A stretch of 64,000 nt of DNA from Planctomycetaceae bacterium (GTDB lineage Bacteria; Planctomycetota; Planctomycetia; Pirellulales; Pirellulaceae), in the NCBI GenBank assembly GCA_024642205.1, contig JAHEBQ010000023.1, forward strand, positions 24,753 through 88,752. Reading direction: 5' to 3'. The notes beneath the pieces are model-generated. The model was given only the letters and a program-made list of their open reading frames with translations. It was not told the origin of the DNA and made no database searches. Positions within the stretch are counted from its first letter, which is position 1. Each line of letters opens with the position of its first letter. The translations under genes were made by a program, and so were the position numbers. Positions 29,633 through 37,920 of this stretch are shown piece after piece.

Positions 29633-30250
29633 CTATTCCATTTCAGCCAGAAGTTCCTCGATAATGTCATCCTGGGCTTCATGTGCCGCAGAGCGGACGA
29701 TGCCCTCGGCGTCGATGATGATGACCGTTGGAAAGCCCTTTACGTTATAGGCTTCAACAACCGAAGAATCTTCGCCACAAAAGAAAGAGCGCCAGTTGAG
29801 TTCTTTTTCTTTCACGGCTTTCTGGATGTCCTCTAACGTATCGTTAAAGTTGACACCGACCAGCGCGAATGGCTTGCCGGCTTTTTCCATTTCATTGACG
29901 AGCGACCGCTCGTGATCGTACATGGCACGACAAGGTCCTCACCAATCGCCATAAAAATCGAGCATCACAACTTTGCCTCGATAATCACTCAACTTGAATT
30001 CAACGCCATCCAAATCCACCCCAACAATTTCCGGAGCTTCGGTTCCAATCGTCGGACCGCCCGAAACTCTGTACCTGGCTGCGGGTTTGGAGTTTGCTGA
30101 TGCCGGATCTGCCGGCGGTGCGATCGTCGACGACGGTTGCTTGGGCTTGGTCGGCTTTGCTTCCTCGACCGGCTCTTTGCATCCGGTCGTGATCGCAAAA
30201 GCGACCAGGAGCGCGACTGCCAATAACTTATGATTCACCTGATTCTCCAT
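29633..30250 (-). CDS. TlpA-like redoxin lipoprotein with in-frame TGA, candidate selenoprotein (U-G-P-C)
   Basis: A 205-residue frame read through one TGA codon at 29941-29939 (residue 104). The N-terminus is a lipoprotein signal (MENQVNHKLL, hydrophobic core, TTGC with Cys24), then a Pro/Lys-rich linker (25-60) and a thioredoxin fold of the TlpA/AhpC type: GTEAPEIVGVDLDGVEFKL, DYRGKVVMLDFYGDW, the TGA, then GPCRAMYDHERS, and later VKGFPTVIIIDAEG with the cis-Pro loop. The family has W-C-x-x-C here, so the TGA replaces exactly the first, nucleophilic Cys; Cys107 remains. Everything downstream is intact. ATG 30250 is preferred over TTG 30274. It would reduce disulfides at the outer face of the membrane. 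A nonsense mutation is the alternative. Confidence 0.7.
29898..29913 (-). promoter_or_regulatory. putative bacterial SECIS hairpin
   Basis: On the minus strand, ACGAGC-GGTC-GCTCGT forms a perfect 6-bp stem with a GGUC loop. The loop starts 31 nt after the TGA at 29939, inside the roughly 16-37 nt window described for bacterial SECIS elements, and begins with G as required for SelB recognition. The apical GGUC recalls the loop of E. coli fdhF. Function is inferred. Confidence 0.5.
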
Positions 30251-30430
30251 GCTGTTTGAGTGATTGAACTGCAATCAAATAATATTCTCTCGGGCCTCTT
30301 CGTTGAAGACCGAATCGGCCGTAATTTGCTTCGCCTACAACATTTGACTCAAATTTGGTAATCCTTCTCACGACTGGAAATCGACGATCCGGATTCTTGC
30401 ATCAAACCAGTAACACGACCTGTAACCCCC

Positions 30431-30571
30431 TCAATGCACTTCATCGCGGTCGGGATATTGATTGTCTCGATCAAGCGCTTTTGCGCCAAGAAGAATTGCA
30501 CCGGTTGCCGCGATGAACGTCAGTCCCATCATTAACCAGGCCACAATCCAGAATGTCAAATTCAATGTCAT
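30431..30571 (-). CDS. small single-span membrane protein
   Basis: A 46-residue frame, MTLNLTFWIVAWLMMGLTFI then AATGAILLGAKALDRDNQ and an acidic tail (YPDRDEVH). One clear transmembrane helix (about residues 6-32) with a short charged C-terminus. It lies between the ATPase-permease gene (stop 30627) and the redoxin gene (start 30250) on the same strand. No strong ribosome-binding site, only GGAG about 14 bp upstream. No family recognised; supported by hydrophobicity pattern and position only. Confidence 0.5.
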   Translation of the reverse strand: MTLNLTFWIVAWLMMGLTFIAATGAILLGAKALDRDNQYPDRDEVH

Positions 30572-30626
30572 TTTTGCAACTCACTGCTCCGAGTTCAGGT
30601 GAACGCGTTGATCGATTCCGGCAGGT

Positions 30627-32210
30627 TCATTTGGGTACCACGCCTTCATATTCGTACAACGCAAAAAGGTAGTGAACGACCAATGCGAAAAGTGTTGCCC
30701 ACAAAATCGTCGATGTCACACTTCGACTGACATCGCTTGTCGAATACTTCGGCTTGCGTCCCTGGTAGTATGCGATAATCGCGATGCCGACGCCACAGCA
30801 TAATAGCTTGGCAATCAGCCAACCAAAACCCTTGTAGGTGAACTGCCCCAGTTCCTCAAGCCCGCGATGGAAGTGCTGATGCCAGAAATCCGGACCACGG
30901 CGTGGATCGGCCAGGACGAACGTAACCAGGCTTGTGTATTTCGCCACGTAGTAGGCCGCATAGCTGAGCAAAGGCGTGCCGATCACGAACGACCACATGA
31001 TCGGGGTCAATAGATAGAATTGCGGATTCGCACCAAACGTCTTCATTGCATCGATTTGATTGCCAAACTGTCGACCACCAATATCCGAGGTGACAGCGGC
31101 ACCGCAACGAGCCGCAATCAGAACACATGACAATACCGGTACGAAGATTCGATACATTGCGAATCCCAACGCGGTCAAGAGATCTTCTACCAACAGAGGT
31201 TCGGTATAATTGGAATACGGCAGGAACTGAAACGTGAAATACGTAGTCACGAACCCGGAGATCAGTCCGGAAGCCATCAAGTACAAGAACGCCGTCGGAC
31301 CAAAAACGAGGCGCGCGTAATGAGCAAAAAAACGAAACCCCCAAACCGGGTTTTTCCAAACTGGAATCAGGCTGCTCAGTCCGATCAATAATGCGATGAG
31401 CGCGTTGGTCGTACCGACAAAAAAACTGGAAAACCAGTTTCGGGCCCGGTCTCCAACCGATCTCGATTCAATGTCATCATGTTTCCTGACGGTCGCTGTC
31501 GCCATGGGAGCCAGGCGATCCGGAATTGTTGGCCAGTCGTTTTTTTCAACTTCTACCAACTGACCAGCCTGGGGATCCAGCAAGTAAATCCGATCCGCGA
31601 TCGGCATCAGCGAATGGTAGTCGTGTGTCACGATCACCGAGGTCTTGCCAAATGTCTCGTGGGTCTCGCGAATCAAGTCAGCGACCTGTCGCCCTGTCAG
31701 GGGATCCAGACCCGACGTGGGTTCGTCGTAAAGTATGGCCGCCGGGTTGTAAGCCAGGGTCCGCGCGATTGCCAGGCGTTGACGCTGGCCGCCACTCAGT
31801 CGAGATGTCGGCACATTGGCTGGAACACGAAGTTGCGAGAGCAGTTCCTTGCATGGAACGGGACTGGCGTGCTCGCGACCACACGAGCGGGCGAACTCCA
31901 TGTTGCCCAGTGGAGAAAGCTCATCGAACAGGGCAAAAGACTGAAAGACAACGCCGGCCCGGCCGCTTTTGGTCTTTACTCCATCGATCAAGACGTTGCC
32001 CGTCCAGGAAATCCCTTCGCTGACCGGTTTCAAAAGTCCTGCCATCATCCGCAGCAGGATCGATTTTCCAACTCCACTGGGACCGACGATCAATGTAATT
32101 TCGCCGGGTCGAAATTTGGCATTGGCTCCGGTCAGGAGTTTTTGCGTACCGGCAGTGACATGGATGTTCTGAATCGAAATTCCTGCACCAGCATCCAGTT
32201 TATCGTTCAA
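30627..32210 (-). CDS. fused ABC ATPase-permease of Mla-type lipid transporter
   Basis: A 527-residue fusion. The N-terminal ATPase (MlaF-like) has Walker A GPSGVGKS (43-50), signature LSGGQRQR (138-145), Walker B ILYDEPTSGLDP (159-170) and VIVTHDYHS. The C-terminal part (about 265-527) has five or six hydrophobic helices and MlaE-like blocks: FRFFAHYARLVFGPTAFL, LTALGFAMYRIFVPVLSCVL, GAAVTSDIGGRQFGNQIDAM. MlaE permeases with MCE proteins move phospholipids between the membranes of diderm cells. The MCE-like gene upstream overlaps by 4 bp (32207-32210), so the two are translationally coupled. In Proteobacteria MlaE and MlaF are usually separate proteins; the fusion is notable. Confidence 0.9.
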   Translation of the reverse strand: MNDKLDAGAGISIQNIHVTAGTQKLLTGANAKFRPGEITLIVGPSGVGKSILLRMMAGLLKPVSEGISWTGNVLIDGVKTKSGRAGVVFQSFALFDELSPLGNMEFARSCGREHASPVPCKELLSQLRVPANVPTSRLSGGQRQRLAIARTLAYNPAAILYDEPTSGLDPLTGRQVADLIRETHETFGKTSVIVTHDYHSLMPIADRIYLLDPQAGQLVEVEKNDWPTIPDRLAPMATATVRKHDDIESRSVGDRARNWFSSFFVGTTNALIALLIGLSSLIPVWKNPVWGFRFFAHYARLVFGPTAFLYLMASGLISGFVTTYFTFQFLPYSNYTEPLLVEDLLTALGFAMYRIFVPVLSCVLIAARCGAAVTSDIGGRQFGNQIDAMKTFGANPQFYLLTPIMWSFVIGTPLLSYAAYYVAKYTSLVTFVLADPRRGPDFWHQHFHRGLEELGQFTYKGFGWLIAKLLCCGVGIAIIAYYQGRKPKYSTSDVSRSVTSTILWATLFALVVHYLFALYEYEGVVPK

Positions 32211-33532
32211 TTGCGGTTCCTCGCCGGTGCGTAAGGAATCTCGGCCGGGCTATCGGCGATTCGAACAGGTAGAGATTTCGGTTCTGGTACTGCCGCTCTG
32301 CTGTTGGCGCTGTCCTGAGCAGCCGTATGAAGCGTAAACCACTGGCTATCCTTGTGAAGAATTCGATGCCGGAGCACGCGAGCAAACTCTGGCGTGATTT
32401 GTTTTCGTGGGGAGCCAAACAGCGCGATACCGATCTCCGTAATCGTCGGCTCAAGCCTCTCATTGGCCAGAGCAATGGCTCGGAGCGCCTCAGGACTCTG
32501 CCAATGCTGTTCGAGAACGCCTTTTAAGCGGTTGTTATTTTGAAAGACCTCCTGAAGCACTTCCTGTAGCAGATCCTGAACCTCGGGGTCGTTGACGACG
32601 ACTTTGAGGCTTCTCGCCACGGTCAATCGCACTTTTTCGTTCTGCGATATTTTTTTGATCACCGATTTTTGCAACTCGACAAATTCGTTCAAATGCCCCT
32701 CAAGAACCGGAATGGCTTTCTCGTCGACGAATCGTTTGAACTCGCGTTCTGTCAGATTTTTGTCTGGCAACGGGGCCTGGTCATACAGGTATCGCCAGCC
32801 AAAACGAAACACAGAAACCTGGCTCCAGATTTCCGCGCCGACCTGGTTTGCCAGCGGTTCGCATTCAGCCTGAACGATTGGCCAGATTTCATCGCGGATC
32901 AATGGGACGATTTCTTTTTCGATCAATTCCGTTTGATAACGCTGTCCGATCAGCCGAATCTGATCCTCCCGCGCCTCGAATGCCCGATTCAGATCGTCGC
33001 GAATCACATCGGAAGCTCTGCGAAGCGACTCTTCAACGACGGGTCGTAACGCTTTAAGAATTTCATCCTGGTTTTTTTGATAGGAATCAACAATCAGCTT
33101 CGTCAGTTCACGGCGCTTTTCCGGCGGCAGCATGGTTTGCAGGACCCACGCTGAGGAGTCGGGCGCCGAGTGATACATCATGAAATCGCCATCCGCAATT
33201 TGAGGAGCCGCTCCGTAGAGTGTCACGTAGGCTTTCGTAACCCAGGCCAGTCCTTTGAAGGTGCTGTCAGCCTCCTCAAGTCGCGTCACCACGCCGATGG
33301 GGGCGACGCTGTCGGAATCTGGTAAATAGACCGGATCGCCTGTGGCAACCAGCTGATAATCCTCCATCCTGATCTCAACCAACCGACGCTGATTGCCAAC
33401 GTATTGTGCAATCAATGTGGTTGCCGTTGGCGCTCGACTGAACGATTGCCGCGCGAAAATGATTCCGACGGCGACAATCCCGACCCAGATGAGCATCCCT
33501 ATGATGGCTCGAAATTCCAAGTTTTGTCGCAT
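32207..33532 (-). CDS. membrane-anchored MlaD/MCE-like substrate-binding protein
   Basis: A 441-residue protein with one N-terminal membrane helix (FRAIIGMLIWVGIVAVGIIF), a beta-rich segment (VYLPDSDSVAPIGVVTRLEE) in the place of an MCE domain, and a long helical/coiled-coil region (about 140-370, rich in charged residues such as LTKLIVDSYQKNQDEILKAL). MCE proteins present lipid to the MlaE permease. The beta segment is only weakly MCE-like by eye; the call relies on gene order and 4-bp overlap with the ATPase-permease gene. ATG 33532 is preferred, as the longer frame begins with TTG at 33559. Confidence 0.7.
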   Translation of the reverse strand: MRQNLEFRAIIGMLIWVGIVAVGIIFARQSFSRAPTATTLIAQYVGNQRRLVEIRMEDYQLVATGDPVYLPDSDSVAPIGVVTRLEEADSTFKGLAWVTKAYVTLYGAAPQIADGDFMMYHSAPDSSAWVLQTMLPPEKRRELTKLIVDSYQKNQDEILKALRPVVEESLRRASDVIRDDLNRAFEAREDQIRLIGQRYQTELIEKEIVPLIRDEIWPIVQAECEPLANQVGAEIWSQVSVFRFGWRYLYDQAPLPDKNLTEREFKRFVDEKAIPVLEGHLNEFVELQKSVIKKISQNEKVRLTVARSLKVVVNDPEVQDLLQEVLQEVFQNNNRLKGVLEQHWQSPEALRAIALANERLEPTITEIGIALFGSPRKQITPEFARVLRHRILHKDSQWFTLHTAAQDSANSRAAVPEPKSLPVRIADSPAEIPYAPARNRN

Positions 33533-33765
33533 GGGCAGATTCGGTTGATGGTGGAACAATCGTTCAACACATGTGAAACGATAACGATGGAGTACCAGAT
33601 TTTCATACCCCAGATCGCGGGAATTTGTTTCGGGTATACCGGAGACGCGCCCAATGTGCTATTTCCCTTATTCTAGGCTGGAAACCGGTCAAACGCTGTT
33701 TTGAGCGGCACGCTTCGTTGTTTGTTCATCACTCCAAACATCAATATTTCCTGGACCAACCAGCA

Positions 33766-34359
33766 CTAGTCCGCGTCTGGCTTTTTGACTGGATCCAGTG
33801 ATGACGAGTGGTCGTGAATGATCTTCCAACCAGATTCCAGTTTCTTCACGACCAGTGAAAAATTCCCGTCGCGTTTCTCACCGTCTTTCATTTTGAGGTG
33901 CCAGTTTCCCAATACCAGCGCCGACTTGGACTCGATCATTGAGATAGCCAGTTCGTCGAAATGTAATTGGCCCATCTGATTCGGCGGGGCATAGTTTTTC
34001 TTATAATTATCAAGTGTGGCCTGCCAGCCGGAGGTCGTCTGTCCTCCGCTACTGAACGTCAGCTTGTCCGATTTCCAGTACGTGTCCATGAACTTGACAA
34101 GGTCGCCTTCATTCCATGCATTGACTTGATCCTTCAAGACGGACTCGATCAAGGCCCGATCCTTTTCGACTGCATTCATTTCCGGCTGCGATCCAGATTG
34201 GGCGCGGGCTGACGGGAGGCCCAAGACGCCCAGTCCAATACTCCCTGCAAATAAAAAAACGAGCAAACGGTGGGGGGCGGGGATTTTGTGTGCACCGTTC
34301 ATCGAAAAATGGCGGAGGACCTGGTGTTTGGGCCTCTCGTGGACTGCGTAGCTGTTCAT
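33766..34359 (-). CDS. exported SnoaL/YybH-type (DUF4440) NTF2-fold protein
   Basis: A 197-residue protein with an N-terminal membrane or signal segment (HRLLVFLFAGSIGLGVLGLP, cleavage near ARAQ) and a C-terminal NTF2-like domain. The helix-turn KDQVNAWNEGDLVKFMDTYW and strands NWHLKMKDGEKRDGNFSLVV and SGWKIIHDHSS match the YybH/DUF4440 group. These cone-shaped domains bind small molecules or act as delta-isomerase-like enzymes; no function can be assigned. ATG 34359 has AGGGA at a spacing of 7. Single gene. Confidence 0.8.
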   Translation of the reverse strand: MNSYAVHERPKHQVLRHFSMNGAHKIPAPHRLLVFLFAGSIGLGVLGLPSARAQSGSQPEMNAVEKDRALIESVLKDQVNAWNEGDLVKFMDTYWKSDKLTFSSGGQTTSGWQATLDNYKKNYAPPNQMGQLHFDELAISMIESKSALVLGNWHLKMKDGEKRDGNFSLVVKKLESGWKIIHDHSSSLDPVKKPDAD

Positions 34360-34623
34360 GTCTGGTTCCCTAGGTGGTCATGTTGAGTGTTTTCGTTTGT
34401 GTATGAAAGCGCCATTCTATGTGACTGGTCGAATCGAGCATAGAAAAGGGATGGCAGAAACCATCCGGATTTTACCCGGTTAATCCGAAGATGTTCTGGT
34501 TAAATGGAGTCGACGGCATTAGAATTGACAACGTCCAAAACTCGATTTTGACGACGGTTGTTCCCTGGAAATTTACTTACGAACAAGCGTCCCACGCTGA
34601 GTTTGTCATGAATCTGCCTGAGC

Positions 34624-35841
34624 ATGGAGAATTTGATGGGATCTTACGTCACCGGCACCTTGGTCGCGCTGTGCATGGTTTTCGGACTTTATGCAACCCA
34701 TGAGGCATCGACCGGAAATACCATCTTGGGTCAGGATCGGTTGCGGTCCCTTTCCGAGGAAGACCTTCGGGCCTTGGCCGAAGATGTTACGTCTCCCAAG
34801 CAGATTGAGGCGATTCTGCAATTGGGCAAGCGACCGGGGGATCTTCAGAAAACGGTTCCGATTCTGGCAACCCTGGCGACCTCTCGAAATGAAATGGTCA
34901 AGAATTCCGCAGACGCGTCACTGGAGGAGATTGGCGCAGATGCCGCAGAACATCTGCGGGTTTTCGTTGACCAAGACACCACGCTGGGATACCGCATTTC
35001 CTGCTCCGCAATGCGTGCGATTGGATCTGGAAGTAGGATCTACCTGCCGGAGATCAAGCGTTTGCTGGAAGATGACAATCCGCTTCATCGCAAATGCGGT
35101 TTGTACGCGCTGCAGGGCATGGGCGAAGACGGCAAAGAAGCGATGAAAGAAATCATCATCTGCGTGTTGGACCGGGACCTGAATAACCAGTGTAGTGCCT
35201 GCCGGATTTTGGAAAAATTTGGCAACGATGCGATCGAAGCAGAAGAATCGCTATTGAAGCTCCAGAAAAAGGGAGGGCCTTCGAGTCGAGGATGGGCTGC
35301 GATCTGCCTGGGAGCTATCGGACCGACCTCATCGGAAGTGGATATTGCGCAATCACTTGCCGACCAGCTTGTTTCGAAATCCGATAAAAGCCCGGTTCCG
35401 TTAATTGAACAGCAACGGGTTCTGATCGGTCTTGCCTATTTGGGGCCCGAAGCAATCAAGGTCGTTAATGTCGTTCGCGAGAAGCTGTTGAGTCATGACA
35501 AACTCGTACGTGGCTACGCAGCATATGCACTATGGCGCATTACCGGAAAAACGAATGAGTCAGCGAAGGTACTTCGGGACCTTTTGAATGATCCCTCTTA
35601 TGTAAATGACGGAATTCATCTGGTTGGAATCATGGGTTCCGATGGACTGGGACTCATTGAAGAGGTGTCTCGCGGGCTGGATTCAGTCGAACCAACCACG
35701 CGGGAAGTTGCCGTAGTAGCCATCGGAAATTTGGGAACCGCTGCAAAATCATACGAAGAGAACATTCGTGCCCGACTGGAAGACAGTAACCCATCGGTAA
35801 GAATCGCGGCGCGACGGGCCCTGGTAAATTTGGCCAAATGA
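34624..35841 (+). CDS. HEAT-repeat protein with N-terminal membrane segment
   Basis: A 405-residue protein. After a hydrophobic N-terminus (MENLMGSYVTGTLVALCMVF), the sequence is a solenoid of HEAT-type helix pairs: RSLSEEDLRALAEDV, YLPEIKRLLEDDNPLHRKCG, EVDIAQSLADQLV, VREKLLSHDKLVRGYAAYAL, IRARLEDSNPSVRIAARRAL. HEAT arrays are protein-binding scaffolds; no catalytic motif is seen. It is probably exported or membrane-tethered. An internal ATG at 34636 is an equally possible start. Convergent with glmM. Confidence 0.82.
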   Translation: MENLMGSYVTGTLVALCMVFGLYATHEASTGNTILGQDRLRSLSEEDLRALAEDVTSPKQIEAILQLGKRPGDLQKTVPILATLATSRNEMVKNSADASLEEIGADAAEHLRVFVDQDTTLGYRISCSAMRAIGSGSRIYLPEIKRLLEDDNPLHRKCGLYALQGMGEDGKEAMKEIIICVLDRDLNNQCSACRILEKFGNDAIEAEESLLKLQKKGGPSSRGWAAICLGAIGPTSSEVDIAQSLADQLVSKSDKSPVPLIEQQRVLIGLAYLGPEAIKVVNVVREKLLSHDKLVRGYAAYALWRITGKTNESAKVLRDLLNDPSYVNDGIHLVGIMGSDGLGLIEEVSRGLDSVEPTTREVAVVAIGNLGTAAKSYEENIRARLEDSNPSVRIAARRALVNLAK

Positions 35842-35976
35842 CCGACCGCAGCCATCGATGCCGTTGCGCAGATCGTCGCCTGGTAAAGGTTGAACGTGGA
35901 CGGTGAGAGCTTCTGAACCTGAATTCTTGGAACACACGGGATTGAATCCTCCGATTCAAGGTTCCATTTCCGGTGG

Positions 35977-37341
35977 TCAAAGACCACTCGTTTGCCCGAC
36001 TTTGCCCGCCGCCTTGGCGGCCGCTACGCAAAGGGCCTCGGCGTCGGCCAACGTACCGGCTTCGGCGATCGCACGCACGATTGGCTCGGTATTACTTGGC
36101 CGAACCAGGATCCATTTGTCTGGCCAGTCCAGACGCAGCCCGTCCATCGTGCTGGCGGCCGCGTCAGGAAAAGACCGCTGCAATTCTTCGTACAACGCCG
36201 GAATCTTCCCACTTTCGATGTCGATTTTCGTTTTGTAGATTTCGTACCGCGGAATCTCCGCCGCCAATTCGCTGATCGACTTGCCGGTACTTGCCATCGC
36301 ATCCAGGACCTGGGCCATCGCGACAAAACTATCGCGTACAAATCCAACGCGTGGATCGATCGGGCCTCCATTCCCTTCGCCTCCGTAAACGGCGTCAAGT
36401 TTTTTCATCTTGCTTGTGACGTTGGCTTCCCCGACCGCACTCAAATGAAGTTCACAACCGTGGGCCTGACAAATGTCGGCCGACATGCGACTGGACGAAC
36501 AATTGATGACGACCGGGCCGCTGCGGGTCGTTAAGGCGTGGTTCAGAACGATCGCCAGCGTGTATTCCTCGCCGATATAGATGCCGTTTTCATCGATCAG
36601 TGCCAGCCGATCTGCGTCCGGGTCCTGACAAAAAACGGCGTCGGCTTCGAAACCGGCTGCCATCGAAATGGTCTCCTGCAAATTGACTTCCGTTGGTTCC
36701 GGAGAACGCGTAAACAGCCCGTCCGGCGTATCCCCCAGGCTTTGGAGTTCGCAACCGAGCTCCTTCAGTAGCCGGATGCCGAGGACAGACCCGGCGCCAT
36801 GATGACTGTCCAGAACGACTTTGAATTTCCTTGAGCGAATCGACTCGACGTCGACCGTTAACAGGACGGCGGCAAGATGAGAACTTGTTGTGTCTCTGAG
36901 GTTTGAGATCTTGCCAATTTTGTCGTGCGTTACGGCGGGAAAGTGGTAGTCTTGATAGGCTTTCAACACCCGCTCCCCCGCGCTTGCCGGGATGACGCGT
37001 CCACTTGATTCAAACAACTTGATCCCATTGTAAGGTGCCGGATTGTGGCTGGCGGAAATCTGGATCCCCCCAGCCGCGTGATGTTCGCGAACCAGAATCC
37101 CCGTCGTCGGAGTGGCGGCGACATCACCGTACAACACGTCTCGACCCATCGCAGACAGTCCACTGCAAATCGCCTGTGCCAACATCGTCCCGGTCGCCCG
37201 CCCATCGCGGGTAACCACAATTGGACCTTCGTCCTCCAGGAGGCTTGCAAATGCCGTGCTGTACTTGATCGCCAGAATCGGGTCGAGACTCTCGCCAATG
37301 ATTCCACGCAGGCCGGAAACGCTGATAATGGGTTCGTTCAT
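35977..37341 (-). CDS. glmM: phosphoglucosamine mutase
   Basis: A 454-residue enzyme interconverting glucosamine-6-phosphate and glucosamine-1-phosphate, on the route to UDP-GlcNAc and the cell wall. Visible: catalytic phosphoserine Ser98 in ISASHNPAPYNG, the Mg-binding CQDPDADRLALID, the sugar-binding GEGNGGPIDPR and the phosphate-binding C-terminal VRPSNTEPIVRAIAE. It starts MNEPIISVSGLRGIIGE, the usual N-terminus of this group. The neighbouring divergent gene is a second phosphohexomutase. Other alpha-D-phosphohexomutases such as phosphomannomutase are possible, but length and motifs favour GlmM. Confidence 0.88.
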   Translation of the reverse strand: MNEPIISVSGLRGIIGESLDPILAIKYSTAFASLLEDEGPIVVTRDGRATGTMLAQAICSGLSAMGRDVLYGDVAATPTTGILVREHHAAGGIQISASHNPAPYNGIKLFESSGRVIPASAGERVLKAYQDYHFPAVTHDKIGKISNLRDTTSSHLAAVLLTVDVESIRSRKFKVVLDSHHGAGSVLGIRLLKELGCELQSLGDTPDGLFTRSPEPTEVNLQETISMAAGFEADAVFCQDPDADRLALIDENGIYIGEEYTLAIVLNHALTTRSGPVVINCSSSRMSADICQAHGCELHLSAVGEANVTSKMKKLDAVYGGEGNGGPIDPRVGFVRDSFVAMAQVLDAMASTGKSISELAAEIPRYEIYKTKIDIESGKIPALYEELQRSFPDAAASTMDGLRLDWPDKWILVRPSNTEPIVRAIAEAGTLADAEALCVAAAKAAGKVGQTSGL

Positions 37342-37920
37342 TTTTTCGTGGGTTGAATTCGTTTCTGCAAGCCATCGAGTTTAGTGACAAACCCGATTGA
37401 TCGGTAGCGGAGATCGCCGGTTCATGCCTTCGATCTCGCTCTCCCCTGTCCGAACACCGAAAGCCGTCGTCGGACGAAATGTTTTGGGTGATTTTTCCGA
37501 CAGGATGAACAGGATCGAAAAAAAATGAATATGCTTTCGAGATTGGTGATAGCCTTGAGATTGCTGATGAATTATTCTCCCGGGCGCGTTATTGGAATCC
37601 CAGGTCCTGTGCCATTTTTACCGCCTGGCGATTCTGCTGATTCATTCAAGTTCCACCCCTTGTCCTGATACATCACTTCCTGTTCCAACGCCTGTCCATC
37701 GCCGCCGCTGGATGGGCAAATAGGGCCCCCAGCCGGGATCCACGGAATTTCTATTGGCTGTTCACCGTTGGCGACTCCATTGACCGGTCCTATCACCTCC
37801 GCTTCGGCACCGCACGGGGCTTGAAGACGTCCGTTGCATCGTCCTAAAATCAACGAGTGCATCGCGGGCAGTCTGGCTCGAATTTGCATTTCCTCACCCT
37901 TTTTTGAACGGCGTAGCGCG
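37342..37920. other. divergent spacer with an uncertain minus-strand frame
   Basis: 579 bp between glmM (minus) and the second mutase gene (plus). A minus-strand frame with an ATG at 37890 ending at 37572 gives 105 residues rich in Gly/Pro (MQIRARLPAMHSLILGRCNG...); it has no recognised domain and overlaps the likely promoter, so I do not call it. Nothing else recognised. Confidence 0.35.

Noticed and set aside
29633..30250. Reading the internal TGA as tryptophan (alternative genetic code)
   Set aside because: TGA is the stop codon of several intact genes in the window and W is encoded by TGG throughout.
31479..32234. 251-codon plus-strand frame inside the transporter gene
   Set aside because: Antisense to the ATPase domain with Walker motifs; no independent support.
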